DNA of 64,000 nt, from NCBI RefSeq assembly GCF_000224145.3, contig NC_020176.2:558693-622692 (forward strand). The letters run 5' to 3'. The stretch is from Ciona intestinalis (lineage: Eukaryota > Chordata > Ascidiacea > Phlebobranchia > Cionidae). Of the stretch, positions 1-12,700 are shown one piece after another. Position numbers and translations under genes: made by a program. Numbering within the stretch: position 1 is the first letter of the stretch; each line of letters starts with the position of its first letter. The notes under the pieces are model-generated. The model worked only from the letters and a program-made list of their open reading frames with translations, searched no databases and was not told the DNA's origin.

Positions 1-248
1 TTGTTGCATTTAGTCAGCCGTGAATGACAATATATTTTAGTGGGCCATGAGTCAATCTAAGTGTAGTCGTTCGATATTTGTAGCATGGTAATATGTGATT
101 TATAGTCTGTATTAGTAAAGTGTGGATACGTATATATAAGATGTATTTTGTCCAAGTGGAGCAATTGAACACGCATATGGTGACGAGTGACACGCAGTCG
201 TTAATGTCGCTTTGTGTTTTTTTTTAATTTTCGATGTTTTACATATAA

Positions 249-345
249 TATAGTACAGGGGGGGGGGGGAGATGGGACACCTTTAACACATATAATATCC
301 AAATAGCCTGATCGTTTAAAACAATTAACAAGTAAACAAAGACTG
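249..345 (-). mobile_element. MITE, half copy
   Basis: It matches the family terminus (TATAGTA, G-rich tract, AGATGGGACACCTTT) followed by the interior of the reverse orientation. The other half is missing. The G tract has expanded to 12 G. Confidence 0.6.
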
Positions 346-3300
346 TTTACACATTTCTATTTTATTTTTATTATTTATATATGAATCAAAATATTGAGCT
401 AAAATAACTGCACATTTTTTGTTTATCCCTTTGATTACAATAACAAGGATTTATATTGAATTAAGACATCGAAGAATTAACAGCAAAACAACATTCGGTA
501 TAAAATTCTAAACAGAAAAATAAACAGTTAATTATATTCAAATCGTGCTTAATTTCTCAAATTCCGTATCACTCCACAATCCATCACTGAGGTCATATAT
601 AGGCCGTTGCGTCTGCTTGTTTATTGGCAGCGTAACACCGAGAGCCGACTGGCGTTCGAATCACTTCCTGTGCTTTAAAGAGCAAACCTTAAAAAGCGAT
701 AATTTCGTCTCTTCCGTAACTTAGTTTATGACGTATGGCGAGTAAAGTAATCGCCCGTGGGTAAAATTGAGCTTTGCCTACAATATTATAGTTTAAATCC
801 GTCGCACTTAATTATTGCAATATGAAAGGGTATGCTGTAATTAAACTTACACCACTGTATGGTAGTAAGTTCTCATTTTGTCAGCACCAGCCATTTTTTT
901 ACGAATTAATTAACTATTCAAAAAAAATATATTTGAATTATTTTGAACCTGTTTTTGTACAATAGTTATTGTAAAAACGCCCTTTCTGTCAAATATAATA
1001 TAATGCCAAATCATCATTAGGCATAAATACGTCGCCGAAATAACGGCTCGCAAAATTATACTCCAAAAAAGCTTTGATTCAACTCTGTTTTTATTTTACA
1101 TCGTAAAAACAAAATTATAAAAAACACTTTTTCATTTTTTGTTTCGTGTTTCTAAAACATTCATCGCCAATTTTTCCGATTAGTTTTAGGCAGTGTTTCC
1201 CAACTATTTTTGTCCCGTTTTTAAAACTACAGCACAATTTGTTGTAGGTGACGACAAATAACTTTAAACCGCATTTTACTTTACCTACGTGTACCACAGT
1301 TTAACAGCTACAGGTTTAATGTATACGATACCTATAAATTCGATTTTATAATTATATTTCGTTAAAAAATAAAGTTTTACATTGGTTCTACTCGCTGACC
1401 GTTTTTTTTGAAGAATGATTCGTACCGTTTACATTTTATACGCCTAGGACCCTTTACCGCCTATGTATAGCAATACGCGTAGTATAATTTAAACCAATGC
1501 TTTCGATTTTCTTTTAATTCAATAATCCCCATGACCGGATGCTTATATGACCGGTGACCTTTAACCTTTTGTTCCGCACCACCGCGCACGCATCAGCGGC
1601 ATCGTCGGCCAAGCTGTCCGCACACTTCTGTTGCTCTTATCTATCCCCCCGGCTCTCTGTATTAAGGACCACCGTGCCTGCTGATTGATGGTGCGGGGAA
1701 ATGCCTTTGACTCCTTGGTAAGCTCGCCAAAGCACGTTGTAATTCGAAATCCGAATAACACACCAGATGTGTAGGGTGAAGCGGAGATCTTACTCGAGCC
1801 CCTTTTTTACCGCAGAAGAATGTTGCGAATTTTTCTTTTTAGGGAATCGGACAGACCGCGCCTTCTGTATGGGTCCGGGCTTAATCCTCTAGATATTTAT
1901 AAATGTTATTGATAAAAATAAACTGGTATTCGCCGCCAGCAGCTTTGGGCTAGTTTGGCCCCGTAATTATAATGTAGGCACCGAAGCGTTGCGGACACAA
2001 TACGGGTTTATCGCTTATTTTTGAAGCGAACAGACGAAAACTTATGGAACAAATCCTTATTAAGTAATCGCATCAATGAGGTACAATGAACAGACTGCTT
2101 AGATTATCCGTGGTCTCTGTACTTATCATACAGTACCAAACATTCTAAATAAGCCTAGATTTTTACCTGTTTGTAACGAATCGGTAAACTCCGTCGCCGA
2201 CTCCTGGTTAGAACCTTTTAAACATTGGTTCAATTACGTAAATATTGATCGGTCTTGATGACGCAGTGAAGACATATTAATTTGAACAACAAAACAATAT
2301 CAATTTTTGGTCGTAAAAAAAACATATTTTGTAAATTTTACTTTTTAAACTGCAGCAGTCCCGCCTTTTACTCGCAAAGTTCTCCCGTGTGGTACGACAA
2401 CAAATTGTTAATACCTAGAATCACAATTAGGTTAAACATACACGATTTAACTTTTTAATGCGGCTTACAATAACATGTATGTGATACGAAGACTCTGTAA
2501 GACACGTAAACTGCTACACAAGCATGTGAGTTTGGTCGCCTCTGTGTACTCGTGTTATGCATGAACTTCATGCAGGATTGCAATTCAGTGAGAAACAAAC
2601 AAACTTTCCCACAACCTCTTCCGGGCCGAGGCCAAGCAACACTCGTGACGTGTACGTGATCGATGGAGCATTTGTAGTGAGAGCAAACTTAACCTGAGTT
2701 TCTGGAGCAGAAATTTAAAACCATTTAAATCGAACCTTTTACCATTCCCGCTACATTCAGATTTAAAGCGGAATTTATGTGCAATTACCGTTGGTTTGCT
2801 GAAAAGAAAAATTATGGTCAATTTGAAATTAACTATGTTTACTGAGATTAACGTTCTAACATATAATTGATGCTGTGTGTGTAATTGAAGGTGTTATTTT
2901 GTCATTACATCGCGTTTAAGTGATTTATAATCACGTTATCAGTCTTACATTCCATGCGAAGCTGTTTATTCCGGTTTGGACAGCTTTTAAGGATCACTGT
3001 GCCCTATTTAAGGTATAGTTTCGACGGCGCACCCTTATATCGTTATGTAAAAAGCGTGAAAAATTATTTCAAGTATGATTTATCGCAACCTTTTGAACCC
3101 GATTACGATATTATTAGTATTCGCTCCTGAGGTACGAACATGAATTTGCGAGTCGTTAAATTTGTTTCTATAATTGACGTTTTGTCATTGGGAACGTAGT
3201 ATTTCAAACGGTCTAAAGAATCTAGCCGTTCGACCCGTTTCGAAGTGATAAAGATCTATTGACTGCAGAAGGTTCGTTCGGGCAGCAAGTGGCGTGCAAG

Positions 3301-3416
3301 GCGATTTATTCAGCTTGTGAGTTGACCGAGCTAGGACGATTACTTTGAACAGTAAATTCCAACATGTGAGCCGCCTGATCAGATTACTCGTTGTATTCCA
3401 GCGGCTTACAGTGATA

Positions 3417-3644
3417 TATAGTAATGTGGTGTAAGATGGATACCGCTGCCACTCACTAGTCCATATATTTAACAATCCTATATATGGGATATAACGTACT
3501 AACGATAATGTGTACCAATTAACAACGATATGTTAGCGTCCTAAGGATACGGTTATATAATTCTGTAAATATTATTTGTTTACTACCAAACGATGCGATA
3601 AAAGAGAATGAAAACACAAGCCATCTTATCTAACCTACTATAGC
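3417..3644 (-). mobile_element. MITE, divergent subfamily (GTAAGATGGATACC type)
   Basis: Left end TATAGTAATGTGGTGTAAG and right end CCATCTTATCTAACCTACTA are inverted relative to each other. The interior keeps AACAATTAACAACG and TTTACTACCAAA, as in the main family. Confidence 0.6.
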
Positions 3645-3799
3645 ATAAGCAGTGTTTAGTTTTACCTGTATAGATTCCACACCTTTGATATTTTTTCAGG
3701 TTTTGTTTTAATGAAAATATGAGAGAAAAGTAACAAGAACCATCTGACCCCAACCTACAATATACAATATTTAAATCTATATTTCATGTTCTCTTTCAG

Positions 3800-6700
3800 A
3801 TTGGCAGTGCACATCGGGTTCGACAACAACGTTATAGAATACTGGGCAAACTGTAGTCACGTGACGGTCGTTCCGGTTCGTCGCAACCGTACGTCATCTG
3901 GTATCCAGTTCAAACGTTTTCGGCTTTTAGACCACGGGGATATCGTGAAAGTGCCGGTTAAAGTAAGTTTATATTAGTAGAGTTAAACTTGTGCGGGGTT
4001 TAGGTTTTCTGCAATGTTAGGTTAGGGATACGTGGTAACTCTAAAAGGAACAATGTAAATAAATGAATGTAACTTATTTATCCTCGCGTGGCGGGGCAAC
4101 GATAACCGTTATACCATGGTTGTGCTATTTCATACACCTTGTGCCCGCTTACTAATTATCACATAAACACAAAATGCTTCTTTCTTGGTCTATAAATTTA
4201 TTTTTAAAGCCCAATATTCGATATCATGATACACACTGCGACAATCGTTGGCACAGACGAGTACTGTGGGGTAAGATGGATACCGTAGCGCACAATTATT
4301 TTCCCATATTCCCTAATCGTGTTTTAACAATTAAGAACGTTTTTTTAGAGTCGCGAGAATAACGGTTATATTATTCTGTGAATATTCTTTGTTCACTACC
4401 AAATAATACGAAAAAATAGAAAAAACATGGACCATCTTACCCCAACCAACTACATACTTGTATTTCACCGAATAATTACTTTAAAACAAAATTTACATTA
4501 GTTCTTACAAATAAAATAATACCTTTTCTCTAAAACATATGGTAGGGTGGGGTAAGATGGGACACCTTTTTATTTAATTTTCCCGTCCCATTTGGTAGTA
4601 AACAAAAGACACTCAAAAAATTATAAATTGTTTAAAACACGATCAGGATATTTGGATATTATGTGCTAAATGTGTCCCTTCTTCCCCCGCCCTACTATAT
4701 AAAATGTTTAAAACACATTTTAAAAGTGATACACGTAAAACAGTAGTCTTTCTGTGCCTTCATGTGGTTTGCCTTTGTAAATACAGGCAGGTCATGCCCT
4801 TGCAAAGTTATATTACCGACTTAAACCCTAAACCTGTCAATATCATTCATATTAATGTGAAAATGTCGTGCCAATGCATTTGTTGGTATTGCAAGCAAAT
4901 GGTTGTATTCTATAAACTACCCAGCGGTTATGAACGCATAATAGTGTGTAACAATGAATAACTGTGTGTAACAATGAAACGATGACGTTTATATTTATTC
5001 GACTTGTTTATGCCAGAATTACCAAGTTATGTCATGGCTGGATTCTGATTAATCCACGCTGACTAGCACGCCCTAGAGCGCATAGGTTTTAAACAACAGT
5101 CCCCTATCTGTTACAGCCAACCAGAGGCAAGTATATGTAATCAGCCGGTTCAAAAATGTCAATTAGCAAAACCAAGTAATTTTGTCCACTCCTCAAATAA
5201 TACATGCTTTGTTAAAAGACCTTCGCGCCCAACATCGTTGTTAATGAGAAAATACTCGCGATAATAAAGAGCGCTTAGATTAAGGATTACACATGTGTGA
5301 TTTGTGTATACGTTTGTGGTTTGCGCCAATATTAAACCCACTTTCTCACACTGTACATTTATATCATTACGTAAACTGGCCTATGGTTAACAACAATGGT
5401 TCTGAATCAAATTAGCCAATACACTATTCCATCATTTTAGCATACGTAATTAAGCTCAAATAATATAAATTAAAAAGGTATAGTGGGGTAGGGAAGATGG
5501 GACATCATTTCACTCTATTTTCTCGCTCCATTTGATGTTTACAAAGAAAGTTCAAAAAATTATAAAACCTTATCCTCACAACTCTCATAGACTGTTGGTA
5601 ATTGTTTAAAACACAATTCGGATATTTGAATATAATGTATAGCCGCTAAAAATGATAGAAAACGGCTGGGTTAGATGGTTGAATCCAGCAACCCGCCCAA
5701 TGAAATGTATTGTTCACCAACTAAGAGATATAAATACATAAGGTGTTAAAATTAATTCATCACTTTGGCAATTCGTGGCGTTTTTATCTTTTCCAAGTTG
5801 AACTTATAAGCCATCAAAATTATGTGGTGATGGGGAAGTAATGGGGCGCGGTAAGTAAATCTTTAACCGATGAATTTTATCTTTGTAAAGCGATTAGATC
5901 ATGGTGTACTTTCAGTTTAAAAAAACTAGCAGCAGAAACCACAAATTTGAAAATGAACCGCAAATTTATGAAGCACATTACGAAAGATGATAAAATATTG
6001 CAGTACTACAGCATGCCACACAAGTATTAGACCAAAGGCGTGCGTGAACCCTTTAACCAATTGGAGCATCGAGGTGCTAGGCTATTAATTATGCGGTTCG
6101 TTATTACCCCCTGGAATGTTAAGTACTGTTATGGGTATAGCGGCGAAAAGTAGCGAAGTTTTGCCCGCTCTGCTGGGGCGGATCGTTTTTCCACGCGGGG
6201 TAACTTTAATCTTTTTGGCGCTTTGGTTCTTAGATCTGTGCGCCCACCTGCGCGTGTATGCATAGCACTAATCTAATTAACTCTGCGCGCCTCCGTTGAT
6301 CTCAATTTAGCTTAACTTTCATTTGCTATTTTCAGGTGGCCTTTCGAACCGTTGTGGTAACTGACGGCCAGAAAGAATCTCTCCCGAAACAATGTCTTTC
6401 TCATTCACCTTCCACAGCTGCAGGTTTGTGTGGAGTATTGAAACGCTAGAACAAACACAGCTAAAACAATTTATCGAAACGTGTTGACAATGTTGTGTAT
6501 GTCGGGCAGTAATTCGTCAATGATATGCTGGTCAGCTGTTTACTATTACCGCTCAAATAATTACAAGTGCAAACACCAGCCTGCTTACATAACACAAACT
6601 TTATTTATCTCTTTGAAACCGTTAATGGGGGCAGTAGATAGGCTAAGATGATTTTGTTTTCATTAATTCATTCCCCTTTATCGTCCTATTTGATGGTCAA

Positions 6701-9700
6701 AAACACACAAAATTATATATCCGTATCCTCACGACTCTGAAAAAGCGTTGTTAATTGTTAAAAACAGGATAAGAAAATACGAAATAATATGTGCTAACGG
6801 TATCCGTCTTACCCCACAGTAATATGCACTAATTTAATGTAGGAGCTTGTCCTGGAGGCCGAGTGTTTATGAGCTGTGGACCAAGTTGCGAACAGACTTG
6901 TGAGAATCGTTTCAGTCCTTACCATGCATGTGTGAAGTCCTGTGTTAGCGGATGTCATTGCTCAGTAGGCAAAGTATTAAATGATGATCAGTGCGTGCCC
7001 ATTGAAGAATGCCCGTGCTCAATTGGATCGGTATTTTACAGAGCGGGAGCAAAAATGACGATAAACAATCAACTGTGGTAAGTTTTAGTGTGGGACTTTT
7101 ATATCTGTTCGTTCTATAAACTTTTCGTAGAATTTTATTTTACTGTTAAATAATATGATTCCTGTTTTAAATTGTGTAATGTGAGCAGAGACGCTTTTCC
7201 TTCTTTACGCAATTAGTTGCTTTGACTTTTGAAGCTAGGAATATATTTTATATGCTATGTGCCTACCGCTATTTAATTCACAGTCAATATGATCCCAAAG
7301 CACTGCTAACTTATTCTGTTATGCTTTACATATTAAAGTAACGGCCAAACAACATCAACTGTATATTCCCACAGCTATGTACCTATCTGTTTTCAACTAT
7401 CTAAAATAGGTTTGGCTTTCCTACTACTTCATAACTCACTTATAACACCACTTCATAACGCCTGTCAGATTTGGTTCACCTCATTCATACCTAACATGTT
7501 AATCCTCATGTTCGCCTTGTAGCACATGCGTGTCGGGGAAATGGGATTGCTTCGCCCTGGCCAGCCTTAACCGCTTACCAGAGGACAGGGAAGTGAGACT
7601 TGGTCATAGCACGAACCTCACATGTTCGGTATCTGGTAATCCATTGCCTAAGATATTGTGGGTAGCACCGGTGGGGGCTCGCTACAGAGTAGGTAAGTTT
7701 CAACTTATAATACACCGTGACTAAGCATAGTCAGTGGTCTATACTTGATTGGGATACTGTTTGTAAATACTGAGCGAATAATAATATTTAACTGTCATAA
7801 ATTCCTATTTGAATAAGAGAATGATAATGCCATTTAGACAAAATGTATATAGTACAGTGAGGGAAGATGAGACTTCTTTTGATTCTACATTTTCATCTCA
7901 TTTGATAGTAAGCAAAGAACATTCAAAGAAATATAAAACTGTTTCCTCTCGACTCCCATAGACCGTTGTTAATTGTATATAACACAATCAGAATATTGCT
8001 ATATTAAAGGTGTCCCGTCTTCCCCAACCCTATTGTATCTTACAAAATACAGTTTGTTGGGTGAAATTTTGCCGGTAACGCATTTCGTAGTATTTTCATG
8101 AGCATATGATTCGAGCCAAACTAACGGAATTTATCACCATTATTATTTATCCGGTGCTGCTAACTCTTCGTAGCACTTTATTTCAAATGTCTATAATATT
8201 CAATTTACGTAATAATTAACAGTTAACCGAAACGGAAACCGAGTTTCGAGAATTTTCCTTGATAACGTGACGGCTCACGAAGCTGGAACTTACACGTGCC
8301 AAGCCTCGCGTTCTGATTGGTCGGCCAACGTCTCAGCGGTCGTCGAAGTGACGTCACGGCCTGTGATTACGTCATTGCCCAGCACTGTGAAAGTCATGCT
8401 TGGGTGAGTTGTGATGATCTTAATTTGTTGCCGTTTCGGGATTTTGTGCAGTGACCGTGTTTTGCGTGATAACATGAATTGTAATTTAAAACTGCTCGCT
8501 AAATATTGGTCGTATTGCCTACCACTCCACTTCACCCGTTTAAGTCACCGTAAATAAGGATAAACTATCGGAGCCGGAATCACGGAAGTCTAAACTTGCT
8601 TAACCTACAACATATGGACTTGAGTTAAAGACAGACGTTTCCTATATACGAATGTTTGCATCGGTCTTGATTACGTCACAGGCTACGTCATGCGCCAACA
8701 GCGTCAGTCAGCAAATGCGGTTTCACACGACAGACGTGCGGGTTATAGCTGCTGATAAACAGTCTTGTTATTCACAGCTTAAATCCCCAATTCTCCTCTT
8801 GTGTTTATTCCACTTGATAAAATCAATCACTTTTCCCAGCAATCGTCATTATGATGTTCAATCATAATCTATACACAACTTCACCGCTCTGACGTTATTT
8901 TACAATCTATAGATCGTTATTCCGTCGATATTTTACCAACACCGGATGAAGTAATAAACCGACCCAGTGTTCTTCGTCGTGTAGGCAACGGAGTACCGAC
9001 GTAGCGACTATTTCGTTGTAAATTTGTTAGACAACATAAAGTTTTAAACTTATTTTCTTGGTAATGTTTTCGAAACATTGTCCAAATGTTTCCCCTTTAA
9101 AACCAAACGTAAAAAGCTTGGGTGAAATTTTAATTCTGTTTTGTTTGAAAAGCCTGGGAGCCAGTGCGCCACAGATTTTATCCGTAAGCCGTTTTACCAC
9201 AATTTCTACATAGTTAGCTAGAATAACGTTGTTCCAATTAAAACAAACCGCCAAGAGATTTATTGTTGCGCACGTCTAATATCCCGTATACGTTGGGGTT
9301 TGCATTGTTTTGTGCTAAAATAGAATGCTAAATATTGCAAATAATCTAAAATTGAACAACACTAAATATTTGTTTGGTCACAAAACCTATATAGAATAAA
9401 ATGTCAATGGTAAAGACACTAATACCGGTAATTGCTCCAACCAAGTGGTCGACAATGGGTAGTCCAAACTGTCAGCAATACACAGAAAAATTACGAGTAT
9501 AATATCGGCAATTATACCTAAATCATTAGCTGGCACGATGTGTGTAAAACAAAACGCCCGTTATTATCGTTGCCCCACCACTTTGGGATAAGCGAGTTGC
9601 ATTTATTCCTCATTACCCCTTGTCACTCTAGTTTCAGATTTTGTCTTTCAGCTTTAACCATCTTACCACAATTTTAACCCTCTTACCCCACAGTTTAACC

Positions 9701-12700
9701 ATCTTACCCCACAGGAGCCCAATAGCATCAGTAGATTGCGTCATATCCGCTATGCCACCAGCCAAAGCAGCTTGGATGAAGGGAACCGGGAATCCTTCAA
9801 ACTCAAGATTCGACACAGTGGCACCTGGTGTATTTCGCCTTACACTTGTTAATGTAAGTTATCGTCTGCCCTACTACATAATATATTAAGTTACTAATAT
9901 ATAATTTTTCTTGTATCTATAATGTTCGTATTTTTGTTTTTAAAATGTTTGCAATTATATATATGAATTTTGTGTATTTTTTAATCTAATATAAACAGTT
10001 CTGGACGAAGCCATATTAATTCTTTTTAATACAGGGCGGGGTATTATAAGATTTTTTGCGTCAAACAACTTTTATGTTGTTTGTTTTTGTATTATATTAA
10101 ACGTGAATATGTAGTGAATTTATGCGCATTTGGCGTTTTCTGGTGTAATTCGTGGAAATAATCTATATTATAAATCTGCTTTTGCTTAAACACTACGATA
10201 TTTATTTTATGGGCTATAATAGTAAACCATGTTTATCGAACAATATAAAAGCATTAGTTACATATTATAATAACAAGCAAGAGGAAAATATTTTAGGAAA
10301 AATCTGCATTTTTGAATTTTGTTTCAAGTGACGTAACTAGCCATATGACGTCATTTCGAAATAATGGACTCTATTGACTCATAAACATCATATTGCGTTC
10401 TTCGGAAAACTTGGGTTTACGAAAAATCCTGATTTCCGTTGAACTCTGAGATAAAACCGCTGTTCCGAGAAACAGACGAGGCGTTTTCCGCTTAACGGTG
10501 AAATAAGTTTATTAGACGCGAAATTTACATTTTTAGATGACCTAACCAGTCTATTACAATAGGACTTTTGTATAGAGTTAGTACACCACTACAGAGTGTC
10601 TTTGTCTGGTTATTTGTTTTGGCAATTTCCTTTCAACTCCAATCTGACTTTGTGCTTTCGCCAAATGCGAATAATTTTGGTTTTTGTTTCGTTTTCACGG
10701 GTCATGTTAGATGTTTGCCTCGTACTTTTAACCGGGTGCATATCTACCGAAACCTCCGTTCTGATTTGTAAACCTTAACCCGTGTCGTATTTAAACGACG
10801 TTTGCTTCAACGAGCCGTTCATGAAGTTATCTGTCGCATCGTTAAATAAGTCAAGGGTCTGACCTTGAATCTGCAGTTTGTGAACCGCTATAACTTTGCC
10901 AAATAGTTTTGGGAAAATACTTTATTATTTTGTTGGTTTAAAAACAAATTAACGTAAAAAAAACACTTTTGCACTTTCGCTGGTATGTTCGCGGCACACA
11001 GTTTAAAAGCCTAATCGGTATCCGGCCCCGTACAAAACCTAAAAGTCCACGCCCCTAATAGGATTTTATAACAAATTTCAAAGAATAATTACGAATTTAC
11101 ATTAATAAAATTCTACCTTTTACGTTCAGTATTGATAAAGTAATTAACAATCATATCGACTTGAAGAACTAAGATCCCTTGCTCTAACATACAGTAGGAT
11201 GGGGGGAGATGGGACACTTTTTAACTCTTTTCTCGTCCCATTTAGTAGTAAACAAAGAACATTTAAATAAATATGAAACTATGTCCTCACGACTTTCATA
11301 GACCGTTGTTAGTTGTTTAAAACACGATCGGGATATCTGGATATTATGTGCTAAAGGTGTCCCGTCTTCCCCTGCTCTAACATATACACATGTACCACCA
11401 GGTAAAACGTAGTGATGCCGGCAAGTACAGATGTCTTGGGCTTAACAAAGTTGGTTACACCTCTAAGACAGTGATAATACTTGTTACATTGCCTGAACCA
11501 AACAGAATGGCTTTTCTTAAACCACCTCGGGATAAATACGTCAAAGCTGGGCAAACCGCAGTGTTTCCGTGCAAGGTAAGAAGTGTTGCCGAATGCAAAA
11601 TGTTTTACTAAAAAAAACTAAATTACCAAATTGGGATGAAATGGTTTGTTTTTCATTTTATTTTATTGTCTTATTTGGTACCAACCAACGGAGACTTACA
11701 GAATTATATAAACAAAGACCCGCGACTCCAAAAGAACGTTATTAGTTGTTAAAACATGATTAGGAAATGTGGGATTTTATTTGCTAACTGTATTCCATCT
11801 TACCCCACAGTTCTATAGAGCAAAATGTTTAAATAACCCCAACCTTGCACTCCGTACTAAGATGTATTTGCTTTTTATTAAAATCTATTAAAATTGAAGC
11901 AACAAAATTCCATCTGTTTATTAACGAAAGATTCCACCCCTATGTATTTACATTTAGATCTGTTAAGTCTTTAAACAAAGATTGTGTAAAAAATATCAAA
12001 ATATATCACATAAACATCACATAATCTAGTTACAATGATTTAAGGTTAAATATCCGGGTAAAGACTGAGTACAAAAATCTTTACTATTCTTAACGTATTT
12101 AAGTGTTTTAATGGTTGACATGCATGCAGGCTATTAACCATTCAAGTGTGACGAACATCACGTGGTTAAAAGATGGAAAACCTCTTCGTCTTGAAAGGAA
12201 TCGTATCATACAACGTAGGCAGAGGTTGGTTGTAAGAAGATCGTCCAAGTCAGACACCGGGGTATACACTTGTAGAATTACGGTAGAGGATGAGACAATC
12301 CAAGCAAAAGCGAGGCTTATGCTCAAAGGTGGGGAATGCTGGATTTGTATTTATCAGTCTGCGTTCGTCCGCACTTTTGATTGATTGGTAAAAAACAGAG
12401 TTTATCGACTACTGTTTACTGTTTTGTGGGCAAGTTGTGTCGGTTTGCTATGACTGGTAGTATAGGAACTTGGGTGGTTTGGTCAAATACATGGCGCACA
12501 TGTTTCCTGGCTTATCAGCGCGAACCCAAAATTGCGATTCATCACTTCGTGCTCGCCCATTGTGTATTCTACGCTGTCTACTTGTGTGGTATGACGGGTG
12601 GAAAATCGGCATTACGACGGAAGAGTTCATTCTATTCCTCCCCCGTATGAACTGTCACGTAGTATATAGGTTTTTATAGGATATCGGAACCGGTTCCAAG

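Larger units (their letters stand above)
1..3799. other. 5' region without a recognised gene
   Basis: I see no exon that I can support here. Open frames are short and show no domain. The first recognised exon of the downstream gene (3800-3962) starts with the third base of a codon, so at least one upstream coding exon must exist. It may lie in this stretch or before the window. The stretch holds part of one MITE (249-345, including a run of 12 G at 258-269) and a divergent full-length MITE relative (3417-3644). Confidence 0.6.
8223..12328 (+). other. Ig domains 1-3 (exons 5-8 of the CILP-like gene)
   Basis: Exon 8223-8403 completes Ig1 with the F-strand signature AGTYTCQA. Exons 9715-9853 and 11402-11575 make Ig2 (VDCVIS, AAWMKG, then [14 protein letters not shown]). 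The end of 11402-11575 (AVFPCK) with 12130-12328 makes Ig3 ([10 protein letters not shown], then DTGVYTCRI). These are I-set-like domains with the Cys-Trp-Cys core visible, each split by an intron. The exon 9715 acceptor resembles a MITE terminus (see findings). Confidence 0.9.

Noticed and set aside
1561..1761. GC-richer stretch as a possible upstream exon of the CILP-like gene
   Set aside because: The frames on the plus strand meet stops quickly and no acceptor/donor pair gives an exon ending in the required phase.
12108..12326. Minus-strand frame opposite Ig3
   Set aside because: It is the shadow of the Ig3 exon on the other strand.
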